Shown here: one piece after another, positions 35,483-43,161 of the stretch | Numbering within the stretch: position 1 is the first letter of the stretch | Layout: every line of letters starts with the position of its first letter | NCBI GenBank assembly: GCA_017882445.1 | Contig: JADGPK010000003.1 | Span: 1-64,000 of the forward strand | Source of the DNA: Solirubrobacteraceae bacterium | GTDB lineage: Bacteria > Actinomycetota > Thermoleophilia > Solirubrobacterales > Solirubrobacteraceae | Direction: 5' to 3' | Length of the DNA stretch: 64,000 nucleotides | Position numbers and translations under genes: made by a program | The notes under the pieces: generated by a model | What the model was told of the DNA's origin: nothing | The model's input: the letters and a program-made list of their open reading frames with translations, nothing else | Database searches by the model: none

Positions 35483-36463
35483 ATGGATACCGAGGCTGTC
35501 TTCCAGCGCGCACGAATGCGCACCGGGATGTACGAGTCCTTCTATCTGCGCGCCGTGTCCCCTCAGGAGCCCGTGGGCGCGTGGATTCGCTACACCGTTC
35601 ACAAGCCGCCCGGGCGCGCGCCCACCGGCTCGGTGTGGTGCACGGTGTTCGACGCCCGTCGCGGACGTCCGTTCATGCAGAAGCTGACAAGCGATGAGCT
35701 GTCCGTCCCCACGGGAGGATGGATCGCGATCGGCGCAGAGGCCAGCATGGGCCCTGGACAGGCCGAGGGAGGCTGTGGGGAGGCGCACTGGTCGCTGCGC
35801 GTCGCCGCAGATCAGCCGCCGCTCTTCCACCTGTCTCCCCCATGGCTCTATCGCGCGCCGCTGCCGCGCACCAAGCTCACGAGCCCCGCGCCCGCTGCCC
35901 GCTTCGACGGTGTCCTCGAGCTGGCGGGACGCAGCGCGATCGAGCTGCGCGGCTGGCGGGGGATGGTCGGCCACAACTGGGGCTCCGAGCACGCCGAGCG
36001 ATGGATCTGGCTGCATGGGATCGGCTTCGCCGAGGAACCCGACGCGTGGATCGACGTCGCCATCGGGCGGTTGAGGGTGGCGGGCAGGATGACACCGTGG
36101 GTGGCAAACGGCGCGCTGTCGCTCGACGGGCACCGTCATCGACTGGGTGGTCTCTCAGCGCGCGGAGTGTCTGTGTCTGAGAGCGCCAGCGGATGCACGC
36201 TGGAGCTGGCGGGCGAGCGCGGCCTCAGGGTGCGGGCTGACGTGGAGGTACCCGCGGACTCGGCGGCGGGCTGGCGTTACGCGAACCCAAGCGGCGGGGA
36301 GCACGACGTCGTGAACTGCTCGGTCGCGTCCCTCGAGCTCGCCATCCGGACTTCCGGCGGCGGGGCGAGCAGGACGCTGCGCACGGAGCACGGCGGCGCC
36401 TACGAGCTGGGGATGCGAGAGCGCGACCACGGCGTGCCGATCGCCCCATTCGCGGACGGCTGA
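35483..36463 (+). CDS. Lipocalin-like (CrtC/tocopherol-cyclase-like) protein
   Basis: 326 aa, mostly beta-strand. The motif GWRGMVGHNWGSEHAERWIWLHGIGF is shared with hydroxyneurosporene hydratase CrtC-, AttH- and tocopherol-cyclase-like lipocalin pairs (key residues G-HNWG and W-W-H). N-terminal FYLRAVSPQEPVGAWIRYTV also fits. The start is fixed by TAGGAT 7 nt upstream. No signal peptide, so cytosolic. Ligand or substrate probably an isoprenoid or lipid; no carotenoid genes nearby. Confidence 0.7.
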   Translation: MDTEAVFQRARMRTGMYESFYLRAVSPQEPVGAWIRYTVHKPPGRAPTGSVWCTVFDARRGRPFMQKLTSDELSVPTGGWIAIGAEASMGPGQAEGGCGEAHWSLRVAADQPPLFHLSPPWLYRAPLPRTKLTSPAPAARFDGVLELAGRSAIELRGWRGMVGHNWGSEHAERWIWLHGIGFAEEPDAWIDVAIGRLRVAGRMTPWVANGALSLDGHRHRLGGLSARGVSVSESASGCTLELAGERGLRVRADVEVPADSAAGWRYANPSGGEHDVVNCSVASLELAIRTSGGGASRTLRTEHGGAYELGMRERDHGVPIAPFADG

Positions 36464-36544
36464 GCATCGACTCGGCCGCGAGCGACACTCGACTTTCACG
36501 CCCCGCGAGGAGTTCGGGGTCGAGCCCTCCGTGGGATGTGGGCG

Positions 36545-36562
36545 TCAGCGACGCGTCGCTGA
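36545..36562. repeat. 18-bp perfect palindrome
   Basis: TCAGCGACG-CGTCGCTGA, 82 nt after the stop of the lipocalin-like gene and 158 nt before the AT-rich exported gene. No T-run follows. It could be an operator or a weak bidirectional terminator. Otherwise 36464-36719 shows only a possible extended -10 (TGC-TAGATT near 36606). Confidence 0.45.
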
Positions 36563-36719
36563 GCGCGACAAGAGGCGTCTGACCTCCAAGTCACGGCGCG
36601 TTTCTGCTAGATTCGGGCGGAATGGCTTCCGGGACCGTCCGGGGCCAGCAAGCGCGTTCTTGGCTCAGAGGGCCGCCGCGCGGTCGTTCTAGAGATGAGC
36701 GAAAGGGTGGAGATAGACC

Positions 36720-37403
36720 ATGAGAAGCATCAGATTTGTAGTCGCTCTCGCGGCAATCGCGTGCATGGTGGGCGTTGGCGCAGCGTCTTCATACGCAAGC
36801 GAATTCGAAAGCAAGTATAACACAGCACTGTCGGGTAAACAGATCGGGACGGAAGAATTCACGGTGTACCCGATGATAATCTCGTGCAACAAAGCGACCT
36901 CGAAAGGCTCAACGCCTGTGGGGCTCAAACCAAGCTTCGAAATCACCACCACATACAGCATTTGTACGACGCTGGCGGGCGCCATAAAAGCCACCGTGTC
37001 CCCCGCCGTGTGGGAATACGAAGCCCAAAACGCAGTCACCCTCAAACCGGCGATAGCGCTCAAGAACGAAGTCATCATCAAACCGACTATTGGTACCGGT
37101 TGCAAGTACATAATCCCTCCACAGGCACAGGCATCGCACACTGCCGAAGTCGTTTTATATGAAGATGGATTCCTTGCTCCGACCGGCGTAGGTAATTTCA
37201 AGACCGAAGGACAAAAGAAGCTCAGCGCATACACGAAATTCAGTGGCTTGATATACGAAGCAATCGGTTGGCCGTGCACCGGACCGAAAAGCTTAGAAGA
37301 ATTGAAAGAACAAAAAACTGAAACATCATCCGGCGAAGGCGGAAAATTCGTCGGCCAGACCAAAATTGAAGTCGTCAGCGGCGACCTCACCTGGATCCGA
37401 TAG
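36720..37403 (+). CDS. Exported protein of atypical, AT-richer composition
   Basis: 227 aa with a clear signal peptide (MRSIRFVVALAAIACMVGVG..SYA, cleavage near residue 26). The mature part is Lys/Thr/Glu/Ile-rich, mostly beta-predicted, with four Cys (ISCNKAT, SICTTL, GCKYII, WPCTGP) that may form two disulphides. Codon use is strikingly different from all neighbours, with many AAA, GAA, ATA and AAT codons. GGAG 7 nt upstream of ATG and a good terminator show an intact gene. Possibly acquired or a fast-evolving surface protein. Family not recognised. Confidence 0.75.
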   Translation: MRSIRFVVALAAIACMVGVGAASSYASEFESKYNTALSGKQIGTEEFTVYPMIISCNKATSKGSTPVGLKPSFEITTTYSICTTLAGAIKATVSPAVWEYEAQNAVTLKPAIALKNEVIIKPTIGTGCKYIIPPQAQASHTAEVVLYEDGFLAPTGVGNFKTEGQKKLSAYTKFSGLIYEAIGWPCTGPKSLEELKEQKTETSSGEGGKFVGQTKIEVVSGDLTWIR

Positions 37404-37430
37404 TCACGTAGCCTAGACTCACCGAGTTAG

Positions 37431-37457
37431 GGAACGGGCGCTGATGGCGCCCGTTCC
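37431..37457 (+). terminator. Rho-independent terminator
   Basis: Perfect 11-bp stem GGAACGGGCGC / GCGCCCGTTCC, loop TGATG, then TGTTTCTGC, 28 nt after the AT-rich gene's stop. Confidence 0.85.
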
Positions 37458-37561
37458 TGTTTCTGCTTCACAGGTTCGCGGTTTGCCGCACGGAAGCCTG
37501 GCATCTTGCCAGCGCCACGCGTAGACAACGGTCGCTGCGCCTGCCGGCCGGGAGTTTGCGA

Positions 37562-37635
<74 letters not shown>

Positions 37636-37740
37636 ACAACGACGCAGTCTAGTTGGCCTTGCGGGACATTGCCGTGGTCTTCATGTCGAGGGGACGCGCG
37701 CCCAATCCAGACGGCCAGCGCAAACCCGACCCGACGTGGG

Positions 37741-38201
37741 CTACTTGATCACGCGGACCCGCTCGACACGGACCGTCGTGGCTGATACCGCTGACTGCGA
37801 AGCGCCGGGCGGATCCCAGCTCTGCATGCACGTCAGCTGGCTGGCGGGAACGCTGCAGTCGGTGACGAAGCCGACCGGATACTTGACCTGGCTCGGCACG
37901 GTACCGATCGCGAACGCGTATTTCACGTGGCTGGAGTCGGGTTTCGGCGGAACCACCGAGTTGGCCATCAACTCGCTGCCGCCTTCACCCGGGGGAGCGG
38001 CGAAGGCCCCGGAGCAGGCCGCCCCGCCGCCGGCCGGCCAGCTCACCATGTGGCAGTTTTCGTCGTAGGCGTAGCCGGAGAACGCATAGGGGCGCCCTTG
38101 GACCCGCTGACGCGGAAGCACAACGCGCTCGAGGTCGCCGGCAGCAACATGAGCACCATCGGGACCCCGAGAGCCGCAATTGACGCACCTGCTCTGCGCA
38201 C
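37741..38201 (-). CDS. Exported protein with an apparent frameshift after the signal peptide
   Basis: GTG 38201, 7 nt after TAGAGT, opens a textbook signal peptide (VRRAGASIAALGVPMVLMLL then PATSSA). That frame stops after about 45 codons. From about 38121 a different frame, shifted by -1/+2, runs to the TAG at 37741 and encodes a Cys-containing mature region (AFSGYAYDENCHMVSWPAGG, FVTDCSVPASQLTCMQSW). Signal and mature parts in different frames suggest a one-base indel near 38090-38150, either a real mutation or a sequencing error. No domain recognised. Confidence 0.5.
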
Positions 38202-38208
38202 GGCGCTG

Positions 38209-38214
38209 ACTCTA
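38209..38214 (-). promoter_or_regulatory. Leaderless -10 element
   Basis: TAGAGT on the minus strand, 7 nt before GTG 38201, supporting that GTG as the true start of the frameshifted exported protein. Confidence 0.45.
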
Positions 38215-38236
38215 TTCGATGACCTCGACGCCGAAA

Positions 38237-38325
38237 CGGAGAGGGAGGGATTCGAACCCTCGAACGAGGTTTCCCCCGTTACGCGATTTCCAGTCGCGCC
38301 CGTTCAACCGCTCCGGCACCTCTCC
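38237..38325 (-). tRNA. tRNA-Ser (GGA)
   Basis: 89-nt class II tRNA on the minus strand. Acceptor GGAGAGG / CCTCTCC, anticodon stem CGCGA/TCGCG with loop CTGGAAA (GGA, Ser), long variable arm, T-arm GGGTTCGAATCCC. CCA not encoded. Confidence 0.96.
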
Positions 38326-38397
38326 ATGCTCATGTCCGCCGAGCCGTGCTCGGCGGTGGCCGCTCCTAGGCTACGACACCTGCGCGTCTCGCGTTGG

Positions 38398-38403
38398 TAG
38401 GCT
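38398..38403 (+). promoter_or_regulatory. Leaderless -10 element
   Basis: TAGGCT, 6 nt upstream of ATG 38410. Confidence 0.5.
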
Positions 38404-38409
38404 GCCTGC

Positions 38410-38586
38410 ATGCTCCTCGCCTCCAGCGAAGCCCTCTCAAAGACGATCGGCCTGATCGCGACCTTCGGCGGGATCGGCGTGGTCGTCAACGTGATCGTCG
38501 TCTACATCGCCGTCCAGGTCCGCGGCGAGCGCCGGCAGAACCGGGAATATCTCGCGTCCGGCCGCCCGCCCGCCGGACTCAGATGA
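38410..38586 (+). CDS. Small single-pass membrane protein
   Basis: 58 codons: a short N-terminus (MLLASSEALSKT), one hydrophobic helix (IGLIATFGGIGVVVNVIVVY), then a basic RGERRQNREYLASG tail, so N-out/C-in is expected. It has a leaderless promoter, biased third positions and a clean stop. It ends inside the 3' end of the convergent L,D-transpeptidase gene (8-nt overlap). Function unknown. Confidence 0.6.
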   Translation: MLLASSEALSKTIGLIATFGGIGVVVNVIVVYIAVQVRGERRQNREYLASGRPPAGLR

Positions 38587-39661
38587 TGTAGACCGGCGTG
38601 CCCACCGGGGTGTGGGCGTAGAGATCGATCACGTCCGGTATGCGCATGCGCACGCAGCCGTGCGAGGCGTCGTGGCCGATCGAGGAGTACTCGCTCGGGT
38701 CGATGCCGTGGATGCCCGCGCCGCCGTCGAAGGACATGAAGCGCGCCTTCAGCGGGTCCGCGGGTCCCGGTGGGACGACCGTGCCCGCAAGTGCGCCCGC
38801 CCACGCTTTCTTCGGCACGTACCAGGGCGGGTTCACCTGCTCCCACTGGATGTGGTACATGCCGGCGGGCGTTTCGAGCCCTTCCATGCCCACCGCGATT
38901 TCGTACGTTTTGGCGAGTTTCAGGTGGTCGTAGAAGCGCAGGCGGAAGCTCGCGCGGTCAATGACGATGAAGGCCGGGTTCTTCGCGGCCAGCTGCGCGG
39001 TCGTCACCTTCGGCTCGACGTGGTGCGCCGGCACGGTGACCGTGCGACTCGCCGTCGCGCCGATCAGAGCCCGGTCGATGCTCGCCCCCAGGCTCGCGCT
39101 GTCGACCGTCAGGCCCACCTGGCTGGGAACCGACGTCAGGCCGGTCACGCTCGGCTGCACCGTCGCGTCGTGCGGCGCACGGTTCACTTCCGCGCGAACG
39201 TTGGCCGTCAGGTTGCGCACCGCCTGATGGGAGTAGCTCACGAGGAGCGGTATGTCTCGCTTCACGCTGCCGCCGAACAGCCCGCGCACGGTTCGCGTCA
39301 CGATCGATCCTTCCCGGCTCACGCTCACGGCCTGCCCGAGCATGCTGGTCAAATCGACGCTGACATGCGCCTGGCGCGCATCCAGCGTCCAGGCGTGCGA
39401 ACCCGAGCGCACGGTCACGTGCTGAGTCAGCCGGGCGATCAGGCTGCGCTCCAGCTTCCTGCGCGCCGCTGACTCGCGCATCCCGCCCACGGCCACGCCG
39501 TCGATCGTGATTCCGTTCGCGATCACATCGCGCCGCGAGTGGTCGTAGAGGTATGTGCCCCCCGCGACGGCGAGCGCCAGGATCGCCACGACGATCGCCG
39601 CGATCGGTCCGAAACCCAGACCGGCCACCGCACCACGACGACCTAGCGAAGATGCAGCCAT
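38579..39661 (-). CDS. L,D-transpeptidase (YkuD) with PG-binding domain
   Basis: 360 aa. An N-terminal membrane anchor (AAIVVAILALAVAGGTYLY) is followed by a VanW/PG_binding_4-like region (IDGVAVGGMRESAARRKLE, residues ~55-210). The YkuD domain (~225-360) has the catalytic signature HGIDPSEYSSIGHDASHGCVRM with His and Cys. It makes 3-3 cross-links in peptidoglycan or attaches proteins. GAGGG before ATG 39661. Divergent from the alkane operon. Confidence 0.93.
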   Translation of the reverse strand: MAASSLGRRGAVAGLGFGPIAAIVVAILALAVAGGTYLYDHSRRDVIANGITIDGVAVGGMRESAARRKLERSLIARLTQHVTVRSGSHAWTLDARQAHVSVDLTSMLGQAVSVSREGSIVTRTVRGLFGGSVKRDIPLLVSYSHQAVRNLTANVRAEVNRAPHDATVQPSVTGLTSVPSQVGLTVDSASLGASIDRALIGATASRTVTVPAHHVEPKVTTAQLAAKNPAFIVIDRASFRLRFYDHLKLAKTYEIAVGMEGLETPAGMYHIQWEQVNPPWYVPKKAWAGALAGTVVPPGPADPLKARFMSFDGGAGIHGIDPSEYSSIGHDASHGCVRMRIPDVIDLYAHTPVGTPVYII

Positions 39662-39789
39662 GGGACCCTCACACGAGTTCGCCGGGAACGGATGCCAACC
39701 ATCGGATTGTATCGACCCGGCGGGCCGTGCAGGCCGTCTTGCATTCCCACGATCCGGAGGGGCGATCCCTTGTTTGCAAAGACAAGCGG

Positions 39790-39830
39790 CATGTAAGTAT
39801 GCTTGACACGCATGCACATACATGTAAAGT
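39790..39830 (+). promoter_or_regulatory. Promoter and putative operator of the alkane operon
   Basis: TTGACA (39803-39808) and TAAAGT (39825-39830) with a 16-nt spacer, a near-consensus sigma-70 promoter in an unusually AT-rich patch. Inverted arms CATGTA (39790-39795) and TACATG (39819-39824) bracket the -35 and abut the -10, a likely site for the TetR encoded in the operon. Confidence 0.65.
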
Positions 39831-39876
39831 AGGCGACCGAGAGCACAAGGACTCGAGACCCAGAGGAGCCACACGC

Positions 39877-41088
39877 ATGTCAGTCGCCCCAGCCGCCACC
39901 GGCGCACACGAGCTGCACGACCACTCCCCCGCGGGCGACCAGCTCGAGGCCACCACCTGGCGCGATCCCAAGCGCTACGCCTGGCTGCTCGGCCTGCTGA
40001 TCCCCACCCTCCCCTTCCTCGCCTGGGGGTTGGTCCACGCGACCGGCCTGGCGGTGTTCTGGCTCTACGGGCCGATCCTCGTGTTCGGGATCTTCCCGCT
40101 GCTCGACCTCGCCATCGGTATGGACGCGCGCAACCCCCCCGACAGCGTGATCAAGTGGCTCGAACAGGACCGCTACTACCGCTGGTGCACCTACGTGTAC
40201 CTGCCGATCCAGTACGCCGGGCTCGTGTTCGCCTGCTGGCTGTGGTCCAACGGGCAGCTGTCGAGCATCGACAGCGTCGGCCTGGCGCTGACCGTCGCGA
40301 TGGTCAGCGGGATCGCCATCAACACAGCCCACGAGCTCGGGCACAAGCGCGCGAGCCTCGAGCGCTGGCTGAGCAGGGTGGCGCTGGCGCAGAGTGGCTA
40401 CGGGCATTTCTTCATCGAGCACAACCGTGGACACCACGTCCGCGTGGCCACGCCCGAGGACCCCGCGAGCGCGCGCCTGGGCGAGAGCTTCTATGCGTTC
40501 CTACCGCGCACCGTGATCGGCAGCGTTCGCTCCGCCTGGGAGCTCGAGCGCACCCGCCTGCACCGGCTCGACAGATCGCCCTGGAGCCCGGGCAACGACA
40601 TCCTGGGTGCATGGGCCATGACAGTCGTGCTGTTCGCCGCGCTGACCGCCGGCTTCGGGCTCATCGTCCTGCCCTACCTGCTGATCCAGGCGGTCGTCGG
40701 GTTCTCGCTGCTGGAGGTCGTCAACTACCTCGAGCATTACGGACTGCTGCGCCAGAAGCGAGAGGACGGGCGTTACGAGCGCACACGGCCCGAGCACAGC
40801 TGGAACAGCAACAGCGCCGCCTCCAACGTGCTCCTCTACCACCTCCAGCGCCACTCCGACCACCACGCCAATCCCATCCGCCGCTACCAGGCGCTGCGCC
40901 ACGTCGATGAGGCGCCGCAACTCCCCACCGGCTATGCGGGCATGATCCTCCTCGCGGTCATCCCGCCGATCTGGCGGCGGGTCATGGACCACCGTGTCCT
41001 CGCCCACTACCAGGGCGAGCTCACGCAGGCGAACCTCAAGCCGGGATTGCGCAGGCGAGCGCTGAGGCGCTACCGGACGGCCGCATGA
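39877..41088 (+). CDS. alkB: Alkane 1-monooxygenase (AlkB type)
   Basis: 403-aa non-haem di-iron membrane hydroxylase that converts n-alkanes to 1-alkanols. Six or so membrane helices. All histidine boxes are intact: HELGH 152-156, EHNRGHH 181-187, LQRHSDHHA 323-331, plus the AlkB-diagnostic NYLEHYG 283-289. GAGGAG about 10 nt before ATG 39877. The rubredoxin gene overlaps its stop (ATGA), forming a minimal alkane operon. A rubredoxin reductase is not in the window. Confidence 0.96.
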   Translation: MSVAPAATGAHELHDHSPAGDQLEATTWRDPKRYAWLLGLLIPTLPFLAWGLVHATGLAVFWLYGPILVFGIFPLLDLAIGMDARNPPDSVIKWLEQDRYYRWCTYVYLPIQYAGLVFACWLWSNGQLSSIDSVGLALTVAMVSGIAINTAHELGHKRASLERWLSRVALAQSGYGHFFIEHNRGHHVRVATPEDPASARLGESFYAFLPRTVIGSVRSAWELERTRLHRLDRSPWSPGNDILGAWAMTVVLFAALTAGFGLIVLPYLLIQAVVGFSLLEVVNYLEHYGLLRQKREDGRYERTRPEHSWNSNSAASNVLLYHLQRHSDHHANPIRRYQALRHVDEAPQLPTGYAGMILLAVIPPIWRRVMDHRVLAHYQGELTQANLKPGLRRRALRRYRTAA

Positions 41089-41249
41089 GCCGCTATCGCT
41101 GCCCCGCCTGCGGCTACACCTACGACGAGGAGACGGGGCACCCGCGCGAGGGGTTCCCGCCCGGCACCTCTTGGAGCGAGGTCCCCGACGATTGGGCCTG
41201 TCCGGACTGCGGGGTGCGCGACAAGGTCGACTTCGAGCCGCAGGAGTGA
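41085..41249 (+). CDS. rubA: Rubredoxin (AlkG/RubA type)
   Basis: 54 aa, one iron bound by Cys6, Cys9, Cys39 and Cys42 (RCPACGYTYDEETG and WACPDCGVRDKVDF). Donates electrons to AlkB. The second CxxCG motif in AlkG-2-type proteins is followed by V.K..FE, as seen here. Overlaps alkB by 4 nt and precedes tetR by 2 nt, so co-expressed. Length is typical for actinobacterial RubA. Confidence 0.96.
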   Translation: MSRYRCPACGYTYDEETGHPREGFPPGTSWSEVPDDWACPDCGVRDKVDFEPQE

Positions 41250-41251
41250 CG

Positions 41252-41902
41252 ATGCCAGCCCCGCTGGTCGACGTGGTGAAGGGAGCGTCCGCCACTGAAG
41301 AGCGCATCCCATACTCGGTCGCCGCGCGCGAGCTGCTGCACACGAGCCTGCTGGACGCCGCCTGCCACGAGCTGCAGAGCCGCCGCTGGGCCAACATCAC
41401 GATGGCGGACGTCGCGCTGACCGCCGGTGTCAGCCGGCAGACCCTCTACAACGAGTTCGGCACGCGCAACCAGTTCGCGCAGGTGTTGGTCATGCGCGAG
41501 GCCGACAGCCTCCTCGACGCGGTCGGCCGCGCCGTCAACACTCACCACGACGATCCCGTCAAGGCCCTGGCGGCAGCGTTCGACGTCTCCCTGACCGCCG
41601 CCGCGGAGAACCCGCTCCTCCACACGATCGTCCGCGGAGAGGGAGCCGAGGATCTGCTCGCGCTCTTCACCACCCAGGGCCAGCCCCTGGTCGAGCGCGC
41701 TGCCGAGTACCTGGCGGGCGTGATGCTCGCCGCCTGGCCGCTGCTCACGCGCCACGACGCCGAGCTCCTCAGCGAGTGCCTGGTCCGCCTGGCGATCAGC
41801 TACGCCGCCCTGCCCAAAGGCCCCCCGACCATGACCGCATCCTCGATCGCCGAGCTGCTCGGTCCCTACCTCGAGCGCCTCGGCACCCAGGGCGCCGAGT
41901 AG
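41252..41902 (+). CDS. TetR family regulator of the alkane operon
   Basis: 216 aa. HTH around 48-70: WANITMADVALTAGVSRQTL then YNEFGTRNQFAQVLV. The position right after alkB and rubredoxin matches the AlkU/AlkX-type regulators of Rhodococcus and relatives. It probably binds the inverted arms at 39790-39824 and is released by alkanes or acids. A 30-bp palindrome 105 nt downstream may end the operon. Confidence 0.9.
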   Translation: MPAPLVDVVKGASATEERIPYSVAARELLHTSLLDAACHELQSRRWANITMADVALTAGVSRQTLYNEFGTRNQFAQVLVMREADSLLDAVGRAVNTHHDDPVKALAAAFDVSLTAAAENPLLHTIVRGEGAEDLLALFTTQGQPLVERAAEYLAGVMLAAWPLLTRHDAELLSECLVRLAISYAALPKGPPTMTASSIAELLGPYLERLGTQGAE

Positions 41903-41938
41903 GCCGCTCGGCCTCAGGCGGGAGTCGCGCCTTCGTGG

Positions 41939-41990
41939 CTCGCCATCTGCGCAAGTCAAGGTTGACGTCGCGCAGCGCGGTGATCGGGCT
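41939..41990 (-). pseudogene. Fragment resembling the start of a sugar ABC ATPase gene
   Basis: The minus strand reads SPITALRDVNLDLR. The DNA here is closely similar, with only scattered mismatches, to the stretch encoding PTTALRDVNLHLRK in the sugar ABC ATPase at 52.1-53.0 kb. No Walker A follows, so at most ~50 nt of a decayed or duplicated ATPase gene remains. The rest of 41903-42195 holds only the palindrome. Confidence 0.35.
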
Positions 41991-42006
41991 TCGGCAGTAA
42001 GGCCTG

Positions 42007-42036
42007 CTCGGAGATCGCGTCGACGCGATCTCCGAG
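42007..42036. repeat. 30-bp perfect palindrome
   Basis: Arms CTCGGAGATCGCGTC and GACGCGATCTCCGAG, no spacer, no mismatch. It lies between the alkane operon and the plus-strand pentose operon. No T-run. Either a strong bidirectional stem-loop/terminator or an operator for the sugar operon. Confidence 0.7.
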
Positions 42037-42195
42037 CCCGAGACCGGCAAGGTGGCTAGTGCCTAGAACCCCAAGCAGTGGCCGCACCTGTTCGATTGCA
42101 GGGACGACACGCGTGCCATTCGTGCGCAACCGCGGCCCGGGCCCGCAGAAACTACTGTTCAGTGTCGCGCGGGCAGGCCCTAAGATGGACCTCCC

Positions 42196-43161
42196 ATGAG
42201 GCTCGGCCTTCTCTCGACGGCGCGGATCAACGAGCTGCTCGTCGCGGGGGCGCGCCAGGCGCGCGGCGTCGAGGTCGTCGCGATCGGCTCGCGCGATCTC
42301 GCGCGAGCCGAGGCTCAGGCGCAGGCGCTCGGCGTCCCACGCGCGCATGGCTCCTACGAGGCGCTGCTCGCCGATCCGGACGTCGAGGCGGTCTACGTTG
42401 CGCTGCCCAACTCACTCCACGTCGAGTGGTCGCTGCGCGCACTGCAAGCCGGCAGGCATGTGCTCTGCGAGAAGCCACTGTCGCGTCACCCCGACGACGT
42501 GGCGCGAGCTTTCGACGAGGCGGAACGTGGCGGCCTCGTACTCGCCGAGGGGTTCATGTGGCGCCATCACCCGCAGGCGCGCCGGCTCGTCGAGCTGCTC
42601 GAGGAGATCGGCGAGATGCGCTTGATCCGGGCGTCGTTCTCGTTTCTGCTCGAGCGCAGCGGCGACCTGCGCCTGCAGAAAGCGCTCGAGGGCGGCGCGC
42701 TGATGGACGTGGGCTGCTACTGCATCAGCGCCGCGCGGCTGCTCGCCGGCGAGCCGATCGCATTCAGCGCTCAGCAGGTGCGGGGCGCCGACGGCGTCGA
42801 CGTGCGCCTCACCGGGTTGCTGCGTTTCTCCGGCGACGTGCTCGCGACGATCGACTGCGGCCTCGATCTGGCGGCGCGCGACGAGCTCGAGGTGACGGGC
42901 ACGCGCGGTGTCCTCTGGCTCGACGATCCATGGCACTCCCGCAACCCCGCGATCGAGCTGCGCCGCGCGGACGGCTCGGTCGAGCAGATCGCAGTCGAGC
43001 CGCTGGACCCCTACGCGTGCGAGCTCGAGGATTTCGCCGCGGCCGTCGCGGGCGAGCGGGCGCCGCGCTACGGACGCGAGGACGCGGTCGCACAGGCGCG
43101 CGCGATCGCCGCGATCTACGCGAGCGCCGAAGCCAACGAACCGACGGAGGTAGAACCATGA
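42196..43161 (+). CDS. Gfo/Idh/MocA family oxidoreductase
   Basis: 321 aa NAD(P)-dependent sugar dehydrogenase family. N-terminal Rossmann part (LLSTARINELLVAGA rather than the classic GxGxxG), the substrate lysine in VLCEKPLSRH near residue 95, WRHHPQ, and the C-domain with GGALMDVGCYCISAARLL. First gene of the plus-strand sugar operon; ATGA overlap with the next. Family members oxidise or isomerise sugars and inositols, so a pentose or its lactone is plausible. TAAGAT lies 9 nt before ATG. Confidence 0.88.
   Translation: MRLGLLSTARINELLVAGARQARGVEVVAIGSRDLARAEAQAQALGVPRAHGSYEALLADPDVEAVYVALPNSLHVEWSLRALQAGRHVLCEKPLSRHPDDVARAFDEAERGGLVLAEGFMWRHHPQARRLVELLEEIGEMRLIRASFSFLLERSGDLRLQKALEGGALMDVGCYCISAARLLAGEPIAFSAQQVRGADGVDVRLTGLLRFSGDVLATIDCGLDLAARDELEVTGTRGVLWLDDPWHSRNPAIELRRADGSVEQIAVEPLDPYACELEDFAAAVAGERAPRYGREDAVAQARAIAAIYASAEANEPTEVEP

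Noticed and set aside
36545-36562. The 18-bp palindrome as a normal Rho-independent terminator
   Set aside because: No T-tract on either side; left as an unassigned dyad.
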